This document shows positions 27,144 to 38,042 of a DNA stretch of 64,000 nucleotides, piece after piece. The notes below the pieces were generated by a model. That model was not told the origin of the DNA. It worked only from the letters and a program-made list of their open reading frames with translations, and did no database searches. Source of the stretch: Corticium candelabrum (lineage: Eukaryota > Porifera > Homoscleromorpha > Homosclerophorida > Plakinidae); the NCBI RefSeq assembly GCF_963422355.1, contig NC_085092.1:3585971-3649970 (forward strand), written 5' to 3'. The stretch's first letter is position 1; every line of letters begins with the position of its first letter. The position numbers were made by a program, and so were the translations under genes.

Positions 27144-28155
27144 TCCCACAAGACCACCAAGAAACAGACTAACGCTGGTTTAGTTAGTTATTGACCAACT
27201 TGCAGAAAACGTCAAAGCGTCAAAACATTCAGTTTTGATGCCAATCGACTCGAAGAATATTCGCAAAAAGGTTTTTCATAACATAAACATAAAAATATTT
27301 AAATTATTTTGTGCTTCTACGAAATGGTTCAAGTAAACAGAAATACCCGGCTATAGATATTTAATCTCCAATCACTAATTACGTCGCTTTCCTAATAAGG
27401 CTGAATATGCTGCACGTTCACAAATTGAATCTAGCAGTAGCTGGACGCTATGTCATGCAACTAGAATGGTAGCTCATGAGCTAAGCTACACCAACTAGCC
27501 CGCTTTATTTTCTCAAATATACCGTCGTGTGCACATATATACTCATAGCTACTTATGTGTACTAGTAATGGAATTATGCAGCAGCTTAGGCAGCTCGAAG
27601 TCTAGGTGGTTTGCCAAAAGATGAGCGTGGTGAATATGCAAACTAGACCCTTTCAACATAGACTGCAGGCTAAGAAAACTAACCTCCGTTTCTACTGATC
27701 TGAGTGAAAGGAACCAAAAATTCGAATATGATTGAGGTAGCAATGTATGTCCCAAACGATATAGGCAATAGAACGTAACTGTTAGGGTGTCACGTGGGCC
27801 TCAAAAGTGAGGGCTTCAAAAGTGAGGGCTCATCAATAAAGTAGAACATGTGACATCATAAGAGAACGCGTAACATGCCAAAACTAAATTGTTTTAGGAC
27901 TGCTTGATTCTCAAACAGCAATAATAATTTTAACGAATCACTGCCCTCAGAAAGTGGGGTCTGGCGTCTACTCCAGCCCATCCGTTCTTGGCAGGCTGCA
28001 GGTGCATGACATGACTACAACTTTTCCAAGTTACTGCTTTTACGGTAATAACCCTGAACCAAAAGAAACACTTTTAGGTGTGAACAACACTTCTATATTG
28101 TTATGCAGTTGCTTGAAGTCACACAAAAGTACACAACTCAACCTACGCATGCTCC
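27144..28155. other. 5' flank of the GTPase gene; nothing else recognised
   Basis: The stretch is A/T-rich. A small direct repeat (CAAAAGTGAGGGCT, twice) is at about 27798-27829, next to a CACGTG E-box at 27791. No exon is seen. Confidence 0.45.
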
Positions 28156-28156
28156 A

Positions 28157-28270
28157 CCTAATCTAAAGATGGATGAAATTAAAATGGGTATACCTCTAAT
28201 CTAAAGATGGATGAAATTAAAATGGGTATACCCCTAATCTAAATATGGATGAAATTAAAATGGTATACTC
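28157..28270 (+). repeat. Three-copy 38-bp tandem repeat
   Basis: The unit CTAATCTAAAGATGGATGAA plus ATTAAAATGGGTATACC occurs three times head to tail, the third copy slightly decayed (AAATATGG, TGGTATAC). It abuts the LINE endonuclease remnant. Confidence 0.9.
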
Positions 28271-28720
28271 CTTGGAGGGGTGGCATTATTGTGGCATCAA
28301 AGACATCAGCAAGCAAGTTTTTCTGTACAGTCCATATCGAAAAACGGTCTGTAGCAGTAACAGTAAAATGTGATCGTGGTACTATTCTGGTTATTGCATT
28401 GTACTTACCTGTTGACTATGGGAACTCTGAATCAGTATAGAATTATGACACAGAGCTGGCTTTTCTTGATGGTCTTCTTGAGACTGTTTATGACAATGAA
28501 GATATTCTTCTGGGGGACTTTCAATGCTGATTTGACATCTGTGAGGTAGATTTTAAAGAAACTGGACCCATTCCTGACTGACAACTGTCTGAAGGCCATA
28601 AGATCCTCAGTATCAGTATAAATCCTAGGATACCACACAAACTACGTGCTATAGTGCATGCCTTTATTCTGTTAACTCCAAGATGCCCCTCATGTACTAT
28701 TTGCTTAGGAGTTTTGATGA
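28255..28720 (+). pseudogene. Decayed LINE endonuclease fragment
   Basis: The reading frame GGIIVASKTSASKFFC... VALYLPVDYG is followed, after a stop, by ELAFLDGLLETVYDNEDILL and GDFNAD. The GDFN motif and the preceding spacing are those of the APE-type endonuclease of non-LTR retrotransposons. Stops and shifts follow. No reverse transcriptase is attached, so this is a dead fragment. Confidence 0.6.
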
Positions 28721-29857
28721 GAATTATTACCCTGGCTTCATAGAGAAGACAGCCATTAATTCTCTACTGACAGCTTTAACGCTCTCGTGGCATTGAGTTG
28801 TAATACCGGATCATAGGCAGGAGGTTTCCAGCTACTGATTGTTTAAACTCATAGACCTACCTTTCTCAGGACACTATCGTTGGTTATTTGTTTTTTGAGC
28901 TACTTTCTTTGCTGTCAATGGCAGCTGCTCACACCAATTAAATCAGGAGAGTAGATTCCTTCATTAGGATCTACAAGTTAAACTGCAATTGGCATTGACA
29001 GCATGTCTGCGTCATTATTATCAACACCGGATGTGTACTCAAAGAGTGCAGTGATATGCACTCAGTATGAGTACCCAAGGTTGAAGTCAAGCTACTGCTA
29101 ATCATCTAACATTCTCAAACTGCAAGGCTTGCTTTGCCTCTTTAGTGTAGAGATTGAAGTACGTCTTTAACAAGATGAACTACCAGATTTATATCACTTG
29201 GGGAACTTCTAGTTTTGCTATCTCACACGTTTTCATCTCACCTGCCCAATCATGCAGCAGAGCTTGATTGAGCAAAATAATAGGGTTATCATTTGGCGCG
29301 TACAGTAATTAATTGCTGCTTGACTACTGCTGTTTCTGGAAATGTTAAAATGCAACGTATTTGTAATTAGTCTCAGAGGTGGCTATACTACAAACAATAA
29401 ATTTAAATAGAAAAGCAATTTTGACTAGCTGCCATTCGTTTAGTTTACTGACTTCAACTATCAAGTCATTTAGCAAATAGCAAGACCAGACTACCTTCAA
29501 GTAACTCAATATATTGACTATAGGATTATGTAATACAGTCAAATTAATCTGATCCTGATGTCATCTTGTTGGCGTAAATTTTGAGTACTTTCTGTGAGCC
29601 AACTTTAACCTCAATAAGCTCTTCAATTTGTTGGCCAAATTAGACTTGACTTTACAGATACAGAAATGTAACTTTTGGAACCTAAGTGGCACCTACCCTA
29701 ACGCAAAAGAACGCTGAAAATGAAGTATAAAACAAAAATTCAATTTGCTTAACAACAGTTAGATCTCTAGATTGCATGATGATCAAAGCGGCATCTTGCA
29801 ATTTACAACACTGGTAATCAAGGCAATAGAAGTTGAAAACTAAAGGTTCGAATTTAG
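28721..29857. other. No gene recognised
   Basis: A/T-rich sequence between the LINE remnant and the 3' end of the coiled-coil gene. Nothing repeat-like or coding is evident. Confidence 0.45.
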
Positions 29858-30510
29858 TTACGAGCTTACACAACCAGAGCAACAAGATTCATCATCATTT
29901 TGATCCTCTGTACTTGAATCTGTAAGATCAGTGGTTGAAGTTGTTTTATCCAATTCCTGTTGCCTGACCGGTTCCTGTTGCCTGAGCATTCGTTCTTGTT
30001 GCCTGACTTCCAGTTTCTGATTCGTGACTTCTGATTCCTGTTGTGTGACATCTGATTGCTGTTGCCTCTGAATTAGCTGCTGTACAGGTTCTATAATTTC
30101 AATTATTTGCTGACGTATAGAGAAATTGTCATTCTCTGCTCTTTTATAATTTTCGAATAGAATATTTGTTGATTGGGTTAGGTCTGTAATCTGCTCTGCA
30201 CTACAATCACTTTGAGATTGAAGTTTATCAATTTGTTGCTTTAAAGCGTCATAGTCTTTCCTAATCTGCTCCAATTGTGTCCAAGCATCAATTTGAGGCT
30301 GAAGTTGCATTAGTTTATCGATTTGTTGCTTTAAAGCGTCAAGTTCTTTTCTTATTTGCTCCAATTGTGTCTGTGAATTTCTGTTCTGTTCTGCTGCAGC
30401 ATCAGTTTTACTCGTCTCTTGTGGTTTGGCTTCGGCTACTGTAATAGACGAAACATCCTCTTGTTCTGATCGGCGTAATACAGAAGAGTTAACTTTGACA
30501 CTAGGAACAT
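29858..30510 (-). CDS. Coiled-coil protein gene, exon 5 (C-terminal coil and Cys tail)
   Basis: Acceptor TTTACAG precedes the exon, and the stop is at 29858-29860. It encodes about 217 residues. A Glu/Gln/Lys-rich coiled coil contains two near-identical ~30-residue units (TQLEQIRKELDALKQQIDKL, then TQLEQIRKDYDALKQQIDKL). A Gln-rich stretch follows, then an acidic, Thr/Ser-rich linker, and the tail ends SCCSGCVSS. The cysteine cluster at the very C-terminus could be S-acylated and anchor the protein. The partner exons 4 to 1 lie upstream at 30651, 31814, 31922 and 32239; total coding length is 1248 nt (415 residues). The domain is not one I can name. Confidence 0.7.
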
Positions 30511-30650
30511 CTGTAAACATTTAACTTAAGCTTTTATTCTCATACTTTATTGTGCAAAAGGAATGCAGTACATTCAACCAATAATTTGTAACCAGGTTTG
30601 TTGAACCATTGTACATTTTATTGGCCAATTTTGTAAAAAATTGACATTAC

Positions 30651-30693
30651 CGCTAATGATTTCTGTAATTTTTGGTTCTTCGTCTGCTGTATA
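30651..30693 (-). CDS. Coiled-coil protein gene, exon 4 (43 nt)
   Basis: A small exon between TTTCTAG and GTAATG. It reads YTADEEPKITEIIS and passes one base into exon 5, restoring an Asp codon. It starts in phase 0, exactly where exon 3 ends. The phase match on both sides is the main support, since the exon is too short for a domain call. Confidence 0.6.
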
Positions 30694-31813
30694 CTAGAAA
30701 ACAAACACACACACATAGAAAATAGAGAATACATGTAATTGTATTCTAATTTGCATCGGACACAAATATTTGGACCACACACGTGAGAATTACCGTCTAG
30801 ATCAGAAGACAACCATGCAGCTCAAACACACAAAACTTTCTAGCTATTCTGTCCATAACTTTCGTTTCGTTTTAGAGAAGAAATAGAAATTGGTCTCTGG
30901 TCTCTTTGAGAGATGTCATGCTTCTCGTAAAGTTATTTGGACCTCTATATACATTTACTGTTTACTTCAGCAACGCTTGTGTCTGAGGATGCGTCTCTCT
31001 GTGACCATGCTCTTGTAGCTAAATTCGCTCCATCATGCACTTATCTTGGATATGTATACGCATGCAACACATTACGTTTGTTAAAATTTACTGCCTACCC
31101 AGGTGCATTAAAGTAAACGAGTTTGATCAAAAACGCCTGCAGCCAGTGAGTCCTACTATAACTACAGAAGTAGCTTGAAGATGTGAATAAATTCGTCTAC
31201 AGTACCATGCACATTAGTATACGTACTAATCAAAATTTTGAGAATGCGCAAAATTGTTGTCTGTGACGCTGACAGAGTACTTTAAGACAATTAAGTATAA
31301 ATCAACATTGAGGCAACACTCCGTACAGCTCTAGTTATGATGAATTCCACAATTGTCTATTCTTGCAAGATTTAGGAGGTTGAACAATTGTTCTTGTGTC
31401 GAGATTTATATTAAAGTGGTGATTTCTTTGCAAAACGGGCATCTAGTTTAGAAAACTGCAAATTTTATCCAGTACAGTAGAGTGCGCTCAAATTCTTTCG
31501 GCAAAACTGCTGGAACGCGTTTGTTACTATAAGGATTTTTCAAATAATGACTAAGACAAGAAACATGTGGGTGGCACAATTATAGTCATCACAAAATATC
31601 GTTTTTGCATAACTATGTCCAAAGCATATTTAAATGTCGGTGAAGAGTTGCGAACAATTTTTTCGCGGTTTATTGTATGTTTTGTGTTTATATTCTCTAA
31701 AGTCTGCAAACTCTGTTTTGTTCAGAGTCTTCAGACACTCAAATAGAATTATCCAAGTATGTAAGAGTGTTCTTTTCTAGGAAACTTATTGTAAAGTATT
31801 ATCAATCACCTAC

Positions 31814-31864
31814 CAGAGTAGACTGTTGTAGTTGTTTTTCAGATTGTGGTTGACAAAAAGATGA
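31814..31864 (-). CDS. Coiled-coil protein gene, exon 3 (51 nt)
   Basis: The exon lies between GTTTAG and GTAGGT, 17 codons, phase 0 on both sides: SSFCQPQSEKQLQQSTL. It links the N-terminal domain to the coil. The canonical splice sites and exact phase make it likely; it could be skipped without frame loss. Confidence 0.6.
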
Positions 31865-31921
31865 CTAAACAAAAAGTGGTAGTTATGCTTACAAGATTTA
31901 TACCAAGAATAATATACATAC

Positions 31922-32115
31922 TTCTATTTGTAAAAACTGGCAAAGAGCATCTTGCTGTCGTTTGTTTAGTGTGCTCTTGAAGCTGATCAGATGGTCTACG
32001 TTTGCGAACTGCTCGAGTTCTTTTTGGAGTCCTTCCTTCCAGTATGAGTTGATCTGTTGGTCGTACAAATCTTCACTTTCTTCAATTTCTTTGTTTCGAT
32101 ACAGTACAACTAAGA
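31922..32115 (-). CDS. Coiled-coil protein gene, exon 2
   Basis: Acceptor GTCACAG, donor GTATGT. With the one base from exon 1 it encodes 65 residues starting VLVVLYRNKEIEESEDLYD and ending in an amphipathic stretch (STLNKRQQDALCQFLQIE). This completes an N-terminal domain of about 165 residues. A hydrophobic strand (VLVVLY) followed by helices suggests an alpha/beta fold. I do not recognise the family. Confidence 0.65.
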
Positions 32116-32238
32116 CTGTGACACGAATTCAATGTGAGAATGTGAGAAAGACGATTAGCGTATGACTTGCGCAATATATTTATGCTGATGATGCCTACGC
32201 ATAGATTTGCGAATACAGAGTAATGTCTGCACCCTTAC

Positions 32239-32545
32239 CTCGTTCGATGTTCCATTGATTATTTTCATCGCAGCAGATGTGATCGAGTTCCGTAGACATG
32301 CTAGCTTCATCACCCTTGATGTAGACGAAGGTGCGGCTTGCACGTGGCATCACCAGAAAGCACTTGACGTGACGTTTGCGAAAGTCTACGCCTGAGTTAC
32401 GCAGCTGATTGTTTAGAAGTACTTTTATCCTGTTTTTAGTGTCCGGAGCCACAGCTGTCAACGTCGACCGAAAGTCTGCCAAGGCCTCATCGTTGGGTCC
32501 TGTCACTATGATTAGCTGTTCATCGCTTTCTGCTACAAAAGTCAT
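32239..32545 (-). CDS. Coiled-coil protein gene, exon 1 (start)
   Basis: ATG at 32543-32545; the donor is GTAAGG after 102 codons plus one base. The peptide begins MTFVAESDEQLIIVTGPND and alternates short hydrophobic strands (QLIIVTG, RIKVLL, VKCFLV, RTFVYIKG) with helices. The segment from EQLIIVTGPN to KCF is similar to the product of the short plus-strand gene at 37550 (EQRIILTSPN ... IKCF), so this is a repeated, lineage-specific domain. CACGTG at 32656 lies about 110 bp upstream of the ATG. The function is unknown; the link to the IFI44-like genes is proximity only. Confidence 0.7.
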
Positions 32546-33044
32546 AGGTAGCTACGACCGTTTTCTAACTAAGAACTGCTGGCGCAGTTGATAAGAAATG
32601 GAAACTTTATCCCGTCGCTCCCCCAAAGTAGGTCGTACGTGGGGCAACGAAGACACGTGATGATAAGAAACCATTTCAATGCGTAGCATTTAAATATTAA
32701 TTAGGTTTTTCAACCGTAGCTTCCATGAAACAATGCAGATGTAGCTGCAAGTTCATAATACTTATAGTCGTCGTCAAATATCTGATGCACCTTAGTATGA
32801 CCTAATAATTGTACCCACTGGTATCTTTGAATCACATGTATTTTTGTGGAGGGTTTCATACGATCAACAATATTATTATTATTATATGACGACGACCAGC
32901 AACAGTAATTCTCACAGATGTTGCAGCAAATGTATTTACTATTATGTGTACACTCCCTAAATATTGTCTAATCAGACAAACTGCTGCTTATACTAACTAT
33001 TAGTAGCTGGTCCAATTTTTACTCTCAATGATATTTTTGGCAGT

Positions 33045-33310
33045 CTCTAACCTTCTGGTTGGTCCAAAAGGTTTGTTGCATGGCCGAAGAATATGATTTC
33101 AGCCCGTTGCTTTTCTTTTTTGTAGATTTTTTCCATTCTTATGTCATCATTCCATTCTTCAATCAAGTAGTTGTCTACTGTAAAAGTTCGCCTTTCCACA
33201 ACATTTAAAGTCGAACTACATCTCCGTTTGTACTTCTTTATGTTTTTATCTCGATTTTCTTTGATTTTGCTTTCTCACTTTTGTAGGAATCACGAAGAAA
33301 ACTTTTGCTC
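33045..33310 (-). pseudogene. Decayed copy of the IFI44-like GTPase last exon
   Basis: The minus strand aligns along its length with 23605-23867. Matching landmarks are the FVI(L/P)TK segment, NVVERRTFTVDNYL (NLSVVETRIFKVENFM in the gene), the ...NDDI-RMEK helix and the His-Ala/Cys-Lys-Pro end. Several frameshifts and stops break it, beginning right after the TK of the guanine-binding motif. No P-loop exon belongs to it nearby. It shows that the GTPase gene was duplicated locally and one copy has died. Confidence 0.65.
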
Positions 33311-34030
33311 ATATATGCAAAATTGTCACTCATTATAGGCAGCTACCAAAGCATCAGAATATTGTGAATAGAAAGATAAATTGCCTGGCACAAATACAGA
33401 GTGTATAATAAATAATACCAAAGCAATGTAATCAATGAAATGTTCTTAGTAATATAGGAGCGTTCAAGGAGAACTGCTTTTTATCTTAGGATAGTCATTC
33501 AATGACAGTATTTTAGTTAGTCTTTCATTTATTTAAAATCAATACTACATTACAACAACACATTTTCTATACTTAGAGTGTCCAGAGCCAAGTGCCCTTT
33601 GTGTAAAACATAGTCATTCAAAGCTAAGAAATCTTGCACACGTCGGGTAGTTTCGCGGTCTTTACTACTTCTCATTGCACAATATCTATATTTTTCTTTC
33701 TAGTACCTTTGCGTTCTCTTTACGCAAGCGGATAGACATTTCTTCTTAAATTGAGCAGATATAGTTTTGAGAACTGGTGGTACTGGAATTGATACTTCTT
33801 TGAATTAGTGTTCCTTTTGCATTTTGCCCCGTCTTCTCAACAGTTTGATCACTATAGGTCTAAAAGTATCGCCTGTTCCATAAACTTTTTCAAAATATTT
33901 GCTATTTTATTTTTTCTCTCACTGACGCTGCATAATTTGGATTTACTGCTGCCCGAAATAGTTTGTTACCAACGATTATGCATAGATGTTTCAGTGATGT
34001 GTAAAGTAATTATCTAACATCACAATACTT
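33311..34030. other. No gene recognised
   Basis: A/T-rich sequence between the dead GTPase exon and the truncated end of Gypsy element 2. Confidence 0.4.
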
Positions 34031-34034
34031 GTAC

Positions 34035-35255
34035 ACTGATCGAACTTCTTCGGTAATTCCGTGTCGGGAAAAGAACAATTTCATGTGTTCAATCACAACA
34101 TTTGATGTCGCATCTGATAGTCTCACTATTTCTGGATAACTTGACATAGTGATATAGTCTACAACGAGAAGATACGAATGTCCCTTCTATTCGAAGAGAC
34201 CAGTTCCGACACATTGCCAGGGACGACTTGGCAATGGTGTAGGAATGAGAGGTTCAGCTCTATTGCTGCGTTCTTTGCTGCAAACTGTGTAATTCTCCAC
34301 TGTCTCTTTCAATTGAGAACCAATTCCTGGCTACCACACTGCTGCTTTTGTGTGATCCAAAGTATTTGTGATACCCATGTGGCCTGTGTGGAGTCTCTTT
34401 ATAACCTCATCTCGTAATGATTCTGGAATAATTATCGGATTGCCTCTTAGAAGTAATCCATATTGGACTGACAATTCTGAAAAGACAGGATAATACTTCA
34501 TGATTGGCCCCTTCAACAAGTGTTTAGCTGGCCATCCCTGTATGCAATATCGTTTCAATTGATTGCATGTGTTGTCTGCATTCTATCTGTCCCATATGTC
34601 TTTCAGTCGTTTTTCCTCACAGGAAGATGGTTGATGATCAGTTCGACATAGGATTCAGTTGCTTTTTCCAACTCATGGGATGATTCCGTAGTTATCTGCA
34701 CTGGACTTCTGGACGATGTATCTGGCGTGAAAAATTTCTTTCCTGATACATGACTTATTGAGAAGTTGTATCACATCAGTCGAAGCCTGAATCTCTGAAT
34801 ATGTATTGGTAGCTTATCCAGCCCTGTGCTTGAACTAAGTAAAGAAACTAGAGGCTTGTGTGGTCTGTCTCCACCTGAAATCTCATACCGTAAAGATAAT
34901 CACTGAAACGCTCACATGCCCAGGTAAAAGCCAAGACTTCTCTCTCTATTTGTGCGTATTTTTGCTCAGTGGGAGTCATGGACCTCGATGCATATGCCAT
35001 CGGTTTGAAGTCTCCTGTGTCCTGTCTCTGCTGTATGACTGCACCTAAGCCAAAAGAGTATGTCTCTCCAGTGGGTGTATACAAAGCCAAAACTGGTGAT
35101 TTTATGAGATCCTCTTTGATCTTCTGAAATGCTGCTGCTTGGGGGTAATCCCAGATCCAAGCATTCTGTTTGCTTAGAAGTTTCCGCAGCGGTTCCGTTT
35201 CTCTGCCAAGTTTGGAATGAACTTGCCCAAATGGTTCACCATACGAAGGAGACAT
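34035..35255 (-). pseudogene. Gypsy 2 RNase H and integrase start
   Basis: 34848-35255 encodes an RNase H segment (YSFGLGAVIQQ, PTEQKYAQIEREVLAFTWACERF, VETDHTSL). 34331-34558 starts the integrase zinc-binding part (RLHTGHMGITNTLDHTKAAVW). Beyond, in another frame, comes the core with LLVVDYITMSSYPEIV and IEHMKLFFSRHGI, where the homology stops at about 34035. Confidence 0.7.
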
Positions 35256-35790
35256 CTCACTTCAGCTGTATTGGTTGTTTCTTTCAATTGGAACACAGCT
35301 TTCACTTTGTCAAGGTCGCTCCTGATCCCATTCTGATCAATGACTTGTCCCAAGAACTTTATCTTTGGAACAGAAAACACACACTTCTCTTGATTAAGTG
35401 TAACTCCTGACGTCCTCAGTTTCTCCAAAACCTTGTGGAGTCGAGCATCATTTTCTTCTTGTGAACTTCCATAGATCAAGATATCATTCATAAGACAGTT
35501 CCTTCCATTCCAGTCAGAAGGTTAGACATTCGACGTTGAAACAATTCAGGAGCTGATGAAATTCCAAATGGGAGTCTGTTGAAGCAGAATCTTCCAAATG
35601 GTGTTATGAAAGTGGTGAGTAGAGCGGAATTGTTGGACAATGGCATTTGCCAGAATCCACTGTTGGCGTCCAATTTGGTAAACACCTAAGGTAACATCAA
35701 ACGCTATCTGCATACACTCTCCTTTAGTCTTGACAAATCTACGCATATTTGCACTCTTCCTCCTGATTTTGGCACTACAACTATGCACAA
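35174..35790 (-). pseudogene. Gypsy 2 reverse transcriptase
   Basis: FTKLDANSGFWQMPLS and RLPFGISSAPELFQRRM are the palm and template-grip motifs. The frame breaks exactly at the YxDD box and resumes as NDILIYGSSQEEND, followed by LGQVIDQNGI, the connection to RNase H. The catalytic box is therefore disrupted. A G/A-rich minisatellite at 35880 replaces the upstream part of the domain. Confidence 0.75.
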
Positions 35791-35879
35791 ACACTAATCA
35801 GTTGGCGTCTCAACTTGAGAAATCACTCCCTCCTTCAGCATTCTTTGAAGCTCCGTCTCCACTTGCTTCATTAGTGGCA

Positions 35880-35985
35880 GCGGCACTCAAGGGGAGTGGG
35901 AGTGGACACAGCGGGGAGTGGACACAGCGGGGAGTGGGTGTGGACACAGCGGGGAGTGGGTGTGGACACAGCGAACGGTGTTGCA
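35880..35985. repeat. G-rich minisatellite inside Gypsy 2
   Basis: Four to five head-to-tail copies of a 17-24-bp unit of the type GGGGAGTGGGTGTGGACACAGC, some lacking the GGGTGT part. It lies between the protease and reverse-transcriptase segments. Confidence 0.85.
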
Positions 35986-36095
35986 TTCTCTTTCAGCTTG
36001 ATAACCTCTCCTAGTTTTCCCAGACCTTGGAACAGTTGAGGAAACTTATCTTGGACTGACCCTGATGGCTGTTCTCGCTGCTGAATCGATTCTCT

Positions 36096-36392
36096 TTAGC
36101 AACTGAAGGCTCTCGATTGCAGGCCGCCCCAATAACGCCCACGCACCACGTAAACCTCCTGCTGTGATGACCTCTGGCGGTATTGTAATCTTGCGGTAAA
36201 CTTACCACGAACATCTAGCACATTATCTCCAGGCCCTCTTAGTCTGGCTCCTGTTGGTTGTAGCTTCGTTGTAATGTTACGAAACATAGACTCTGCGATC
36301 ACGGCAACGTCCGCCCCAGTGTCTATTTTAAATACGACTGGAACGTCATTTAACGTAACCTGAACCATCCCTGCTTTACAATGTTTACACAT
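36096..36392 (-). pseudogene. Gypsy 2 aspartic protease
   Basis: The frame contains VVFKIDTGADVAVIAES, with the DTGA catalytic motif intact, and continues for another 60 residues as a retropepsin-like domain. It is separated from gag and reverse transcriptase by frame changes. Confidence 0.7.
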
Positions 36393-36461
36393 GCTTTCAT
36401 TATTCAGTGAGAAAAGATCACCAACTCTCCGGAGCCTTGGTCTTCAAATACCGTGGAGACC

Positions 36462-37345
36462 TTATCTTGCAGACAGACACCTTCTTATCCTGCAGACACG
36501 CGCATAGTGTCCCAACTTCCCGCACTTGTTGCATTTCGCAGGACACCGCTCTCTACCGTGTGCAGGTTCTGCGCCGCTCCTCCGGCATGTACTTCCTGGT
36601 GATCTCGTTTGCTTTTTGCTCACTCGACTAGCTTGAAATGCGCCAGCTTGCTTTCTCGTTGCCCTGCTAACGCTCGCTTCGCGCGGCGTATCTGAGCTGA
36701 TTCCATCTCTGTTGGCTTCTGAGGTTCCAAGGTAGTTCATTTCTAACACAGTTTGGTGCCCTTTTACAGCTTCGCTCTGACGAGATTTTGTTATTGCCAT
36801 TGAAAGAGTCAAATCTGAGTCCATCTGCAACGCTCCCAATAATTTGGCATCCCGCAACCCTACCACCAGGCGGTCTCGAATTTAGCTCCTCGCGGAGCGT
36901 CCCAAACTCACAATAGGCAAGCTACACAATGCTGTGATGAATGTCTCGACCGGTTCATCCGTCGTCTGGCGTCGTTGGTTGAATTTCGCTCTTTCATAGA
37001 TCACGTTTCGTTGCTTTACGAAGTAGCCATCTAGCCCTGCCTTGACGTCTGCATATACATTTCGTTCTCTGCTCCACGGTGAGGGTGAAACACGCTAGAA
37101 CATCTGCTTGAGAGCCCATGGAGTACATGAGTGTACTGACCTGCATTACGTCTTCCTTCTCCGCGAGACCTGAAGCGGTTTCGAATCTCTCAAATCTGCG
37201 ACTCGATCCTGGCCATTGCTCAGGGGGCGTGAAGTCGAACTTCTCTGGAGGTGCAACCTGGAACGTAGCCATCGGCGGTAGTTCTCTAGAGTTGCTCCAC
37301 TCCTGCATAACACCATGTACTATTGGGTTCTTGGTAATAGACACC
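36462..37345 (-). pseudogene. Gypsy 2 gag with zinc knuckle
   Basis: The N-terminal part begins MATFQVAPPEKFDFTPPEQW, a common start of invertebrate Gypsy gag. A second frame carries the CCHC knuckle CNKCGKLGHYARVC at about 36490-36530. At least one frame change lies between them, near 36870-37000. Gag packages the element RNA; this copy cannot make a full protein. Confidence 0.7.
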
Positions 37346-37549
37346 GAGAGACCGTCTACCCTTGCAACACAATAGTTACTGTGTTCACACACAAATGCAG
37401 GCTAGACCTACAAATGCAGGCTAAACCATACACTTAACTGTGGTCCCTCCCATAGGAGTGGCCAACACAATACAGTAACAATTAGCACGTGATACAACGG
37501 AACAACCCGCTTGCATAGCAAACTAGCTGAAGCTAAAAACTCTCTAGTA

Positions 37550-37801
37550 ATGGGTTCAGAACCGAAAGAACAACGAATCATACTGACTAGTCCAAACGTT
37601 GATGTACTGCCGGAGTTCGGGAGAACTTTGATGAGTGTTGTTTCAAACCTTCAAACGGTGACGTTACTTGACATGTACAGCAAGGATCTGCTAGAGCTGG
37701 ATTTTACTAAGATTCAGATCAAGTGCTTTTCTTTAACCGTGAAGTTTAGGGACTGCAACCCGTCCTCTGCTTTTTTATCCCATGCTGTAGATCAGTGCTG
37801 A
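37550..37801 (+). CDS. Short gene with the same N-terminal domain as the coiled-coil gene
   Basis: ATG at 37550 opens an 83-codon frame ending at TGA 37799-37801. The product starts MGSEPKEQRIILTSPNVDV and contains LLELDFTKIQIKCF. The spacing and residues (EQxII-T-PN, F-x-x-TL, DF-K, KCF) match residues 9-65 of the protein from 32545-32239. After KCF the similarity ends and the reading terminates early, which may mean a missed donor (a GTGAAG lies nearby) or a truncated paralogue. It is convergent with the receptor gene, whose possible last exon ends 33 bp downstream on the other strand. Confidence 0.5.
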   Translation: MGSEPKEQRIILTSPNVDVLPEFGRTLMSVVSNLQTVTLLDMYSKDLLELDFTKIQIKCFSLTVKFRDCNPSSAFLSHAVDQC

Positions 37802-37833
37802 AACTTGCAGTGACTCCACTTCTTCAGCTAGTC

Positions 37834-37926
37834 CTACTTCTTTGCTGTAGCGACTGTAACTCCTGAACTAAGCGAAGTAACTATATAGGGGCGAGTGATA
37901 TCAAGACCACAAAGGAGAAGAAATTC
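37834..37926 (-). CDS. Possible terminal exon (8) of the Frizzled-CRD-like receptor gene
   Basis: Acceptor GTTTATAG, phase 0, 30 codons then TAG: EFLLLCGLDITRP ... VTVATAKK. It matches the phase in which exon 7 ends. The peptide has no known motif, so it is an open choice; the gene could instead use another last exon. Confidence 0.35.
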   Translation of the reverse strand, partial: EFLLLCGLDITRPYIVTSLSSGVTVATAKK

Positions 37927-38042
37927 CTATAAACAACTACACAACACTCATGCAGTTCTATACTTATAACCTAGAACGCCTCCTTTGTGCTATCATAGTT
38001 AACTATATATATTAAATTTGTAAATTATTTCTCATATATTAC

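Larger units (their letters stand above)
34035..37345 (-). mobile_element. Ty3/Gypsy element 2, truncated and decayed
   Basis: On the minus strand, gag, protease, reverse transcriptase, RNase H and integrase appear in Gypsy order. The 5' end is gag at about 37340 and the 3' end breaks off inside the integrase core at about 34035. No LTRs were found. Frameshifts split every domain. The element sits between two host genes that share an N-terminal domain. Confidence 0.85.

Noticed and set aside
26455-27183. Phe/Leu- or Val-rich plus-strand frames and an Arg/Thr-rich minus frame
   Set aside because: Shadows of the Q/R/E coiled-coil coding sequence of the GTPase; only one frame continues into the P-loop domain.
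28157-28270. CRISPR-like array
   Set aside because: The copies are directly adjacent without spacers, and the context is eukaryotic.
30618-30812. Small open frame upstream of coiled-coil exon 4
   Set aside because: It starts at a non-ATG codon, its GTAATT donor is out of phase with exon 4, and the proposed exon 3 at 31814-31864 fits instead.
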